A stretch of DNA of 37,323 nucleotides from Nocardioides sp. GY 10127 (GTDB lineage Bacteria > Actinomycetota > Actinomycetes > Propionibacteriales > Nocardioidaceae), in the NCBI RefSeq assembly GCF_004919085.1, contig NZ_STGL01000012.1, positions 1-37,323 on the forward strand, read 5' to 3'. The notes below the pieces were generated by a model. The model did not search any database. It was not told where the DNA came from and worked only from the letters and a program-made list of their open reading frames with translations. The stretch's first letter is position 1. Each line of letters begins with the position of its first letter. This document shows positions 7,601 to 14,285 of the stretch, in pieces. Both the position numbers and the translations under genes were made by a program.

Positions 7601-9476
7601 GCGCGCGCTCCCCACGCCGGTCGAGCTGTTCACCGCCCTGTTGCAGCGCACCGACGAACCCACATCGGCCACCACCACCCGTACGGCAGCTCACCCGCTG
7701 GACGAGGACAACCCCGCCGACCTCGCTCACCTCGTCCGGCAAGCCGCCCTGCGCTACGTCGACGCCCTACACCGAGCCATCGAGTCCCAGTTCACCGACG
7801 CGCAGCTGACCGCCCTGGATCAACGTGCGGCCGAGGTCCCCGACCTCACCAGCAGCCCGACCTGGGAGACGCTCCGCGCCGTCATCCTCACGAGCGCCCT
7901 TGCGGCACCCGGGACAACGGCTGGACCTGCCGAGGTCCTGGACGCCGCGGTCCGCCAGCACCACCTGATCGGCGTCCACGATCCCGCCGCCGTTCTCCTC
8001 ACCCGACTCCGGACACAGCCCAGCCCGACCGCCTACCCGTCACTGCCCTGGTTGCCCGGCATTCCACGTGTGCTCGGCAACGACGCCACCTGGGGCCGCT
8101 ACCTCGACGAACGGGCTTCGTGGCTGACCACGGCATCCACGCATCTGGCCCAGGCAAGCACCAGGTGGACCGACCAGAACGCACCGGCCTGGGCACAACC
8201 GCTCGTCGGCAGCAGCCACGACGACGGTGCCGGACTCTTGGCGGACGTCGCGGTCTGGCGCGCCGCCGAGGGAGTAGCCGACACCGAGCCGGATCCCCTC
8301 GGAACGCCACTGCCCGGCGTCCCAGGCAGACACCAAAGCAAGCTCCGCGGCCGCATCCACGCAGCCCAGCCGCCGCTCCCGGTCAGCCTGCCCCCGGCCG
8401 TCAGCGGCGACCCGTGGGCGCCGACCCTCCTCACTCGGCTCGAGACCTGGTCGGACCAGCAGCACCTGTCACTCGGCGACGTCCAGGCCGCCGTCGATGC
8501 CGCGGCCGACGGCCTGCCCACCGAGGCTGCAGCCAGCGCCCTGTGGTGGCGACTCCATAGCCACCCCCTCAGCACCGGCGCCGGCCCGGCGGTCCGCCCC
8601 GCTCCGTATGATCCACTCCCCCGGACCCCCGCCGACTGCGAGCCAGCCGAACCAGTCGACCCCGGTCCCGACCCGCGCTGGGCGGTTACCTCCGCGACGA
8701 GCCGAGCGCGCATCCTCGAGTTGAACGCCCTGGCGCACGACTTCTACCGCCAGCATTACGCGGGCTCGTGGGCACCTGCCTACCTCGAGTCCCGGTTCGG
8801 GACACCACTGCTCGACCACCCGACTATCCGCCCCGGATACGCGCCACCCGGGCCGTGCAGTCTGACGACCCGCCTCCTCGCGGAAGGAGCAACCCTCGAA
8901 GAACTCCTCGATGCCGGACTGACCAAGATGCGCCAGGATGACACCACCGCCGACGTCTTCCGCGACCGCGTCGTCCTCCCCATTCACGACACCACAGGCC
9001 GCGACATCGTCGGGTTCGTCGGCCGCCGCAACCCCGCGCGAGAGGACGACCGCTACGCGGGGCCGAAGTACCTCAACACCCGCACCACCCCCGCCTACGC
9101 CAAGTCCACCTCTCTCTACGGCCTCGGCGAGCACCGGCACTTGCTAGCCCAAGGAGCCATCCCGACCCTGGTCGAGGGTCCGATGGACGCCACCGCGGTC
9201 ACCCTCGCGTCCAACGGTGACGCGGTCGGAATCGCCCTCCTCGGAACCGCGCTCACTGCTGGCCAAGTCCACAGCCTCCGGCAATCACTCACCGTGGCCG
9301 ACCGAAATTCGGTCGACGTGTGGCTAGACCCCGACGACGCTGGCCAAGCCGCACAGCGACGCGTCCTCGATGAATTGGGGCAGGCTGGCCTGTACAACAG
9401 GGCCCTGCATGAAGCCCTAGACCCGGCCTCCGCACTCGAACAACGGGCAGCGGCGGACCCACATCGGCCACGGTAG
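4698..9476 (+). CDS. MobF relaxase-helicase with Toprim/primase-like C-terminus
   Basis: A 1592-residue conjugative relaxase that nicks the transfer origin and unwinds the transferred strand. The TrwC-type relaxase domain fills the first 400 residues, with candidate catalytic tyrosines at 13 and 15 and the HUH metal site at His242, His253 and His255 (DPNLHTHVAVS). A superfamily I helicase follows: Walker A LAPAGSGKTTT at about 588-598, Walker B LLLIDEAGMAG, GDDRQLASV, then STVHAAQGLTVD and YVGMTRGRRANH. The last 230 residues look like a DnaG-type core: RVVLPIHDTTGRDIVGFVGR, then Toprim motifs VEGPMDA (1492-1498) and LDPDDAG (1543-1549). The start is GTG at 4698, with ATG directly after it. 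The protein ends soon after the Toprim motifs in an Ala/Arg tail, 4 bp from the convergent kwaB, and may be C-terminally shortened. Confidence 0.9.
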   Translation: MMGLHKLSAGDGYTYLTRQVAIQDATERGRSGLAEYYSDKGEVPGRWWGSGLAGLAMEAGAEVTEQQMRRLFGQGVHPNSTGGQPVALGQPFRAGTIGGPLPAAVARACQAWNAEHGLPSASPVSDEVRADIRTRIADELFLEQHGRRPRDARERHAFLAQESRVSGASVAGFDLTFTPVKSVSVLWALAGAAVAHEIEVAHAAAVQDALRWAEQHVLFTRCGHDGVRQVPTRGMVATAFTHRDSRAGDPNLHTHVAVSNKVQGPDGAWRAIDGRVLFKAKVTLSEHYNTRLEAELTHRLGVTFTERTDGAQRPIREVVGVDDQLARRWSSRSAAIEDRRSQLAVAFQTDHGRPPTNIEAIALAQQANLETRQAKHEPRSEAEQRRTWAAEAGDQLGSPAAVQRMLHRALRSRRTTASPATERPRPEQVQRLARTVVQTLEAGRATWQEWHVRAEAHRQARYANTPLPHVAQLVDDVVEMALTQESVALPDIDEYDPALRHTPDSLRRADGTPMHLLHGRRRHTSSRMLAAEQTILRASERLDGRTVTPAAIDAALDDIGGRGHVLSPDQQAVVRALASSPRQVELVLAPAGSGKTTTVRALVEAWQAEGGSVIGLAPSAVAAHELQEALATPHAATAITCETLTKFIHAATSPPAPGTDEVDGPDGLHGPDERTLLLIDEAGMAGTLELATAIAHVTSRGGTVRLIGDDRQLASVAAGGVLRDLRHRHGAHSLTQLHRFVDPVEGAATLALRAGDPSVTGFYADRGRLHVGDATTAAEQAFHAWTNDIAAGLDSLLLAPTRDEVRHLNLRAQAHHATAQPGPSTALSDGERARVGDTVLTRKNARGLALSPTDWVRNGDRWLVTAIHEDGAVTVRRRDTHRDRATTAGRALSVVLPASYVREHTSLGYASTVHAAQGLTVDTTHAVLSGRETRELVYVGMTRGRRANHAYLTVSHDGGHDSELLPQTRALPTPVELFTALLQRTDEPTSATTTRTAAHPLDEDNPADLAHLVRQAALRYVDALHRAIESQFTDAQLTALDQRAAEVPDLTSSPTWETLRAVILTSALAAPGTTAGPAEVLDAAVRQHHLIGVHDPAAVLLTRLRTQPSPTAYPSLPWLPGIPRVLGNDATWGRYLDERASWLTTASTHLAQASTRWTDQNAPAWAQPLVGSSHDDGAGLLADVAVWRAAEGVADTEPDPLGTPLPGVPGRHQSKLRGRIHAAQPPLPVSLPPAVSGDPWAPTLLTRLETWSDQQHLSLGDVQAAVDAAADGLPTEAAASALWWRLHSHPLSTGAGPAVRPAPYDPLPRTPADCEPAEPVDPGPDPRWAVTSATSRARILELNALAHDFYRQHYAGSWAPAYLESRFGTPLLDHPTIRPGYAPPGPCSLTTRLLAEGATLEELLDAGLTKMRQDDTTADVFRDRVVLPIHDTTGRDIVGFVGRRNPAREDDRYAGPKYLNTRTTPAYAKSTSLYGLGEHRHLLAQGAIPTLVEGPMDATAVTLASNGDAVGIALLGTALTAGQVHSLRQSLTVADRNSVDVWLDPDDAGQAAQRRVLDELGQAGLYNRALHEALDPASALEQRAAADPHRPR

Positions 9477-9480
9477 ACCG

Positions 9481-10464
9481 TTAACCCGCCTGGGTCTTCG
9501 ACCCAGCTTCGTACTCACGCTTCGTCAAGGCGGAGCGAAGGAAGTCATCGTCCAGCAACTTCACGATCTGGAAGCGATGAGTGGGCTTGGGATCGAACAC
9601 CAACTTCCGATTCTTGCCCTTTCCGGAAATCTCGATCTTCACATGCGGATGCTTCTCGATGTACCCGATAAGATTCTCCATGGTCATCGCCTTGGCGTAA
9701 TCGGGGTCAGCATCCATACTTCTCTTGATCGACGCCATCTTCGCCATCATCTGAGGCTGGCTAGTGCAGGCATTTCGCAGGTCCTCCATACCTTCGATCT
9801 CAAGCTTGTCCGTTACCGCCTCAAAGGTTCTCAGGCTTTGCTTCTCCAGTTCCGCCAGGAAACCAAATGCCCGCTCGAACGTCGGCTTCTTTGTGAAGAA
9901 TGCGAACCCGCCAATTACGACAACATCGAAGACTGGCTTGAGCAGGAGTACGTCCGCCGACTCAAGTTTCCCATAAACACCTCCAACGCGAACCAGCCCT
10001 ACGATCGATTTCTTCATCTGAAGCAGCGAGTCAGCGATGCGGTAAAAGGTCACGGGAGGCTCGTTTGGGATGTTAAACCGAGCAGCGACCATCGTGAGAT
10101 TTACAGCGCCTGAGGTCTTTTCGGTGAATGGCAGGAGATCCTGCATTCGCACTACCTGCTCCGTCAGTTCGAGCGTGCCTGCTTCCGCTTCCGAGACATA
10201 CATCCAGTGCTGTAGTGGAACTAAGGTCGCCGGCCCGTAAGGGAGTAGTCCGGCTTCCTCGAGTCGAACACGAGTCTTCTGCGCGAAGCCCGCGATTTCC
10301 CCCGCCAAGTCCGGCGTCAGGTTGACCCGCCAGCCAGTCAGCGAACCGGTCGTGGGGTCAGCCCCGACCGCTGTGAAGTTCAAGCCCACCGCGGCTAGAT
10401 CTGGCAGCCCCTTCAGCATCTCGATGGCCTCGGCTGCGGTAGACGGGGATTGGGCTGTCGTCAC
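9481..10464 (-). CDS. kwaB: KwaB-like protein (DUF4868), Kiwa anti-phage defence
   Basis: A 327-residue soluble protein matching the DUF4868/KwaB pattern. It has a variable N-terminal domain, a central stretch with a loading strand (SADVLLLKPVFDVVVIGGFA) followed by FFTKKPTFERAFGF, a helical segment, and a C-terminal domain ending in THRFQIVKLLDDDFLRSALT. In characterised Kiwa systems KwaB binds DNA and works with membrane protein KwaA to block phage replication and late transcription. The ATG start overlaps the kwaA stop in a 4-bp ATGA (10461-10464), matching the usual kwaA-kwaB operon order. Base composition is visibly less GC-rich than the flanking transfer genes, with several rare AT-ending codons, indicating separate acquisition. 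The stop lies 4 bp from the convergent relaxase stop. Confidence 0.82.
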   Translation of the reverse strand: MTTAQSPSTAAEAIEMLKGLPDLAAVGLNFTAVGADPTTGSLTGWRVNLTPDLAGEIAGFAQKTRVRLEEAGLLPYGPATLVPLQHWMYVSEAEAGTLELTEQVVRMQDLLPFTEKTSGAVNLTMVAARFNIPNEPPVTFYRIADSLLQMKKSIVGLVRVGGVYGKLESADVLLLKPVFDVVVIGGFAFFTKKPTFERAFGFLAELEKQSLRTFEAVTDKLEIEGMEDLRNACTSQPQMMAKMASIKRSMDADPDYAKAMTMENLIGYIEKHPHVKIEISGKGKNRKLVFDPKPTHRFQIVKLLDDDFLRSALTKREYEAGSKTQAG

Positions 10465-10976
10465 TTTGACTTCTCCATGTATACATTGTCGCCGATACTG
10501 ATGACACGCAAGTCAGCACTTTGCCGCAAAAACCGCTGGCGGGTCAGGATAATTACCGGAACGCCCTGGCGGGTCGCCTCATGCACGTGAATGCCATAGA
10601 GCAACAGGAGTGGGTGCACGTAGTACACCGACGAGCGCAGATACAGCACCGCGACGAGGCCCGCGAACATCGCCAGCCCTACTCTGGAGCCATGATCAGT
10701 TCCGTCCGTTGCCGCCGCGAACGGGACAACGTATGTGACCAGGTACGCCATGACGTCGGCGTCCCGATTCCGAGCACCCTCGAAGGTGTCGACCTCGGGC
10801 GCAGAGCCACCTCGAAGCGTCGCGATGAGGAGGCCCAGCGCGACGATGCTGAGGACCCCGAGGAGGACGCAGACGCGGCTCGGCCACCCTGCACCGAATG
10901 ACTGCAAGGCAGCGAACAGGAACAGGAGCGGGGCGTACGAGGAGACTAAGAGGACAACTCGTCCGCCGATTGTCAT
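10461..10976 (-). CDS. kwaA: KwaA-like membrane protein, Kiwa anti-phage defence
   Basis: A 171-residue integral membrane protein with about four hydrophobic segments (residues 7-27, 31-54, a shorter one around 80-95 with AYLVTYVVPF, and 103-135). A short cytoplasmic C-terminal domain ends in VISIGDNVYMEKSK. Size, four-helix topology, the LVTYVVPF signature and the IGDNVY terminus fit KwaA, the membrane sensor of Kiwa. KwaA responds to phage attack at the envelope and holds KwaB in a complex. The chosen ATG has GGAGGTGA seven bases upstream, and longer in-frame extensions lack hydrophobic or conserved features. It is coupled to kwaB by a 4-bp overlap. The identification rests on motif memory plus the neighbouring DUF4868 gene, not on an alignment. 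Confidence 0.78.
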   Translation of the reverse strand: MTIGGRVVLLVSSYAPLLFLFAALQSFGAGWPSRVCVLLGVLSIVALGLLIATLRGGSAPEVDTFEGARNRDADVMAYLVTYVVPFAAATDGTDHGSRVGLAMFAGLVAVLYLRSSVYYVHPLLLLYGIHVHEATRQGVPVIILTRQRFLRQSADLRVISIGDNVYMEKSK

Positions 10977-11145
10977 CGCCTCACCTCCACCATCAGACCA
11001 TATCGGCAGCCACTGACACCAGCGGCGAAATGGACTCATACAGGTGGAGGTCCAGAGCCATCTGAAGGCTGAAGCGAGAGAATGACCGGGTGTCCAACAA
11101 CCACAACCGCCCAGCCGTTGGAGCACGTTCGTGTCGGCAATTCGG

Positions 11146-11582
11146 CTAGCTGTTGCGCCTGTGACCGCCCAGCCGGCACCTCGTCAGCCGCGTAGACCGT
11201 CCGACGACCTCGGGGTACCAGAGCGCGATCCAGTCACGGACGGCGACGGGCGTTACTCCGTAGCCGACCTCGTACCGGGCCGCGGCGACGGCGGGGAGCC
11301 ACTGGCAGAGGTCGGGGTGGTCGGGCCAGCACGGGGGCAGTTCGGCGTCGTCGGCGGTCAGCCACTGGGAGTTGAGCCAGTCGACGACGTCGCCGATGGC
11401 CACAGCTCGGCGAGGAGATCGGTTGGGCATGAGCCCGGGTCCCAAGGGCGGGGCAGCATCGCCAGCCGCTGGAGGCCCCATTCGTCCGCCGGCGGGTGGG
11501 TGCTGGCGAGGTGCAGCTGCTCGATGGCCTCCCTGACGGCGGGGGGCGGGGGCGGGAACGGGCGGACGTCGTAGGCGCTCAC
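11146..11582 (-). pseudogene. Frameshifted DUF4913-like conjugation-associated gene
   Basis: The gene starts at GTG 11580-11582, overlapping the coupling-protein stop (GTGA). Its first 60 or so codons read an ordinary acidic, Pro-rich N-terminus up to LLAELW. The family-like C-terminal part (DVVDWLNSQWLTADDAELPP then CWPDHPDLCQWL and RDWIALWYPEVVGR) continues only in another frame. The switch falls near 11395-11402 and needs one missing base (or two extra). DUF4913 proteins commonly sit between the coupling protein and the relaxase in actinobacterial elements, as here. Alternatives are a separate 94-residue protein starting at an internal ATG (11427-11429), or a sequencing error. Confidence 0.65.
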
Positions 11583-13153
11583 GTCGCGTCCTCGCGTGTG
11601 CGGGCGGCGGCATCCACCAGCGTCCGGCCGCGGCGCCCGTCGATCGACCGATGGAGCCGCACCACCGCGGGCGCGCACCGCTCGGCAAGGAGCAGTGCAC
11701 GTCGCTCAGGTAGGCGCCGGATGGCGGCTGCCTCCATGGTGGGTCGACGGACATCGCCCCAGGACCGGTCAACGGCCGGCGACCAACGGCCCCGTGCGGA
11801 GTACCGCGTCTCCTGGTGCCAGCTCTGCCCGATGAGGTCGGAGACGTCCTGGTAGAACCGGGCGTCTTTGCCGCCTCCGAACAAGACCAGGTTGTTGGCG
11901 AGGCCGAGCAGTGTGCGGGCTCCGTGCTCGCCCAGGGTCGCGGTGAGTTGGCGCCACGTCTGCGCGGCGACGATGAAGCAGACGCCGAGGGCACGCTCGT
12001 TGGCCATGCGGGTCAGCAGGGTCGGGATCGGCGCGGTCGAGGGCAGCTCGTCCAGGCAGGCCAGGAACGGTGGGCAGAGCCGTCCGTCCTTGCTGGTCTC
12101 ACCGAGCCGCTTGGCGACATCGAGCACGTGCTCGGCGACCGCGGTCATCAGCGGGGCGGCCGAGGAGTACGGGTCCTCGCGGCCCAGCAGGTAGATGGTG
12201 CCGCCCTCGCGCACCACCTCGCCGATGTCGGTGGCGGGGCGAACGACGCTGGGGACGCAGCGACGGCGAACGTCCCCCTGAAAGAACAAGGACATCGCCT
12301 GCTGCACGGTGGTGATGGTGTTGGACGCGGTGCGTTCGTCGCCCCGCAGAGCGCCCTGGAGCAGTCCGTCCCAGAAGGGTTCGGCGTCCGGGGAGCTGGC
12401 GAGGATGCGTTCGGGCTCCCAGGTTCGTAGGGGGTCGGCGACCCACGTCAGGACGTCCTCAAGCGTCAGCCTCTCAAGCGCGGCAGCGTGGAAGTAGGCC
12501 TGCAGCACCTTGGCGCACTCCCCTGCGTAGAACCGCGACGCGTCGTCACCGCCGCGACTGCGACCACCGGCGGCGCCCGAGGAGAAGGCCTTGGCGCGGC
12601 GCTCTGCGACGAGCGCGTCCACGCAACCGTCGACCGGGTCCCACACGAGTGGGGTGAGCCCTGGGACCAGCCCGAACGGGTCGAGCACCACGGTGGGCCC
12701 GGCCGCCCGCCGGGCCGCCCACGTGAGGTGAAGGTCCTGCGGCTTGGTCAGCGTCACGAGGGCGGCGCCCGGGGCCTCGAGGAGGGCTGGCGTGAGGAGG
12801 TCCAGCGTCTTGCCGGAGCCCTGGGGGCCGATGACCAGGGTGGTGCGGTCGTAGGGAATCCAGAGGTCTTTCCCCCGTAGCGGGCCGACCGATCCGACCC
12901 GCCATCCGGTGCTCTCGGGTCGCCAGTCTCGCCGCCGTTGGTCCGGTCGGATTTCCGCGGCGCGACGCCGCAGGCGTCCTCTTCCCATCTGCGCGGCGAG
13001 CTCCCCGGGGCGGGCCATCCCCGGCGGCCCGGGTCGCAGGGCAAGCAGCAGAAGACCGACGATGGTGAGGACGCCCACGGCCAGCGGTACCCACCACCAC
13101 CCGAGGGTCGTGAGCAGGCGCTCCGGGTCAGGCAACGACGATCCCCCGCTCAT
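11579..13153 (-). CDS. VirD4/TraG-type conjugative coupling protein (ATPase)
   Basis: A 524-residue inner-membrane ATPase that links the relaxase-DNA complex to the secretion channel. One hydrophobic segment lies at residues 19-39 (WWWVPLAVGVLTIVGLLLLA), followed by a basic linker. Walker A is at 109-116 (GPQGSGKT). The C-terminal TraD/TraG-like recognition lobe contains FLACLDELPSTAPIPTLL (Walker B) and FIVAAQTWRQL. The ATG start overlaps the M23 peptidase stop by 4 bp, and its stop overlaps the DUF4913-like start by 4 bp, so the three genes form one tightly coupled operon. Homologues usually have a second N-terminal helix, so this version may be slightly short at the N-terminus. Confidence 0.88.
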   Translation of the reverse strand: MSGGSSLPDPERLLTTLGWWWVPLAVGVLTIVGLLLLALRPGPPGMARPGELAAQMGRGRLRRRAAEIRPDQRRRDWRPESTGWRVGSVGPLRGKDLWIPYDRTTLVIGPQGSGKTLDLLTPALLEAPGAALVTLTKPQDLHLTWAARRAAGPTVVLDPFGLVPGLTPLVWDPVDGCVDALVAERRAKAFSSGAAGGRSRGGDDASRFYAGECAKVLQAYFHAAALERLTLEDVLTWVADPLRTWEPERILASSPDAEPFWDGLLQGALRGDERTASNTITTVQQAMSLFFQGDVRRRCVPSVVRPATDIGEVVREGGTIYLLGREDPYSSAAPLMTAVAEHVLDVAKRLGETSKDGRLCPPFLACLDELPSTAPIPTLLTRMANERALGVCFIVAAQTWRQLTATLGEHGARTLLGLANNLVLFGGGKDARFYQDVSDLIGQSWHQETRYSARGRWSPAVDRSWGDVRRPTMEAAAIRRLPERRALLLAERCAPAVVRLHRSIDGRRGRTLVDAAARTREDAT

Positions 13154-13665
13154 GAACGGGCCTCCGTGGAGAGACCCGAGAGGTGCGAGGAGAGCCAGGC
13201 CGAGGGGTCGACGTTGTCGGCCTCGTAGATGCCGCCGTCGCGCAGGTGCACCTCGAAGTGCAGGTGGCAGCCGGTGGCGTTGCCGAGGTCGCCGACTTCA
13301 CCGATCTTGTGGCCTGCGAGGACCTGCTCGCCGTCGCTGACCTCGATGGTCTGCATGTGCGCGTACCAAGTCGTGAGGCCGCCGGGGCGTGTGTGGACCT
13401 CGACGAGGGATGCCCCGAACCAGTCCGGGCCGGGGACCACCTCGACGAGGCCGTCGGTCGAGGCGAAGACCGGAGTCCCACACGGGAGCGAGAAGTCGGT
13501 CCCGGTGTGCCAGGAGTCCCAGTGCTCCCCGCTGCCGCCCCAGTTGCGCAGGTCGGTCCACGCCAAGTTCGACGCCACCGGATAGCGGACCTCACCGAAC
13601 CCCGCTGACTCGAGCCCGCACTCCCCCGCCTTCGGCCAGGACCGCTCGACCAGCGCCTCGGCAGT
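13150..13665 (-). pseudogene. 5'-truncated M23 peptidoglycan endopeptidase of the transfer operon
   Basis: The remaining 170 or so codons encode a complete M23/LytM-type catalytic domain. The first zinc site is HTGTDFSLPCGTP (His and Asp), a WYAHMQ motif is in the middle, and HLHFEVH is the final His-x-His site. These enzymes open the cell wall for the conjugation channel. Homologues have a signal peptide or membrane anchor and a longer N-terminal region. Here the homologous reading starts abruptly around 13665 and runs straight into attachment-flank DNA. The frame can be extended to an ATG at 13777-13779, but those codons are att DNA, basic and Ser-rich, and would give no export signal. The enzyme is unlikely to reach its substrate. 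Confidence 0.75.
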
Positions 13666-13706
13666 TGACTCCCAACGCCACTTTGACCGACTGTGACGGG
13701 AAGTTC

Positions 13707-13730
13707 GCGGGGAATACGTGGGGAAGTTTG
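13707..13730. repeat. Att-associated repeat R3
   Basis: Reads GCGGGGAATACGTGGGGAAG on the plus strand, then TTTG. It is related to R1 and R2 and stands at the same distance from the right core as R1 does from the left core (same 11,468-bp offset). Confidence 0.5.
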
Positions 13731-13815
13731 GGCGTGAGGCCCGATCGAGCCACCGTCGCCGCAGTCGGAGGCGGCCCATCCCCGCACCATCTGCGCAGGT
13801 CAGAGGGCAATTGTG

Positions 13816-13877
13816 CGAGTGCCCCAGGTAGGAGTCGAACCTACGACCTTTCGCTTAGGAGGCGGCTGCTCTATCCA
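13816..13877. repeat. Right attachment core (inside tRNA-Arg)
   Basis: 62 bp identical to 2348-2409. It supplies the 3' part of the intact tRNA-Arg gene, as usual for elements that reconstitute their target tRNA on integration. Confidence 0.93.
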
Positions 13878-13892
13878 CTGAGCTACTGGGGC
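13820..13892 (-). tRNA. tRNA-Arg (anticodon CCU)
   Basis: A 73-nt cloverleaf. The acceptor stem GCCCCAG pairs with CTGGGGC, the discriminator is A, and no CCA is encoded. The D stem is GCTC/GAGC, the T arm is GTAGG-TTCGACT-CCTAC, and the anticodon loop CTCCTAA carries CCT at 34-36, decoding AGG. The anticodon stem is odd: only three of its five pairs are Watson-Crick, because positions 42-43 are A-A opposite C28 and G27. It serves as the integration target of the element to its left. Confidence 0.9.
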
Positions 13893-14285
13893 GCGACCCC
13901 GCAGGGTCGGAGCCATCTTGTCAGCCCGTGGTCGGACGTCCGAACCGAGGCCCACCGCCGACCACCAAGGCCCCCCGGCCGCACTCGGCCGAGCCCGCCG
14001 ACGTGGCGGGTGATGGCCCGGAACGCACTCGTGCCGCGTCCGGCGGGTCCGAGTAGGACCTGCCGGACGCGGCACGGACGTGGCGACGTCGTTGGCGCCG
14101 TGCGTCGCTCGTCCCCCTCCACCTCCCGAGAGGCGCTGCGTGAGGCCTCGGCGCTGCGTGAGTGCCGTGTGGAACGCGGTGGCCGGAGCGGCGACACCTC
14201 TCTGATTCCCCGCGTCCTCGCAGGTGAATCCACCTGCGGACCAGAAAGGTCCGTGAGCGTTCACACACCCGGGGGCATCTTGCGC
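13893..14285. other. Intergenic region without a gene
   Basis: About 390 bp between the tRNA and the enoyl reductase stop. It holds a strong hairpin (14030-14076, listed separately). Frames here have no plausible start or family. It is the chromosomal flank on the 5' side of the tRNA, so it should contain the tRNA promoter. Confidence 0.5.
14030..14076 (-). terminator. Long GC-rich hairpin, probable terminator
   Basis: Arms 14030-14050 and 14056-14076 form about 21 pairs with one G-T wobble around the loop GAGTA. It lies about 210 bp downstream of the minus-strand enoyl reductase gene and upstream of the tRNA. There is no T-run, as is usual in high-GC actinobacteria. Confidence 0.5.

Larger units (their letters stand above)
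2348..13877. mobile_element. Degraded integrative (conjugative-type) element in tRNA-Arg(CCU)
   Basis: The element is bounded by a 62-bp perfect direct repeat made of the 3' three-quarters of the tRNA-Arg(CCU) gene. The right copy is part of the intact tRNA and the left copy is the displaced 3' fragment. Contents are a secreted/anchored pair, a MobF relaxase, a Kiwa defence pair, a DUF4913-like gene, a TraG/VirD4-type coupling protein and a truncated M23 peptidase. Relaxase, coupling protein and M23 peptidase in this order are typical of actinobacterial conjugative elements. No integrase, VirB4 or VirB6 gene is present, and the M23 gene runs straight into attachment DNA. A deletion has probably removed the right-hand transfer and integration genes, leaving an element that could move only with help. 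Confidence 0.85.

Noticed and set aside
5949..7742. 597-codon minus-strand frame opposite the relaxase
   Set aside because: It is a shadow of the relaxase-helicase region and has no family features.
2410..13815. Search for an integrase or excisionase gene within the element
   Set aside because: No frame shows the tyrosine recombinase R-H-R-Y box or a serine recombinase catalytic start, and no MerR-like excisionase was found, so none is reported.
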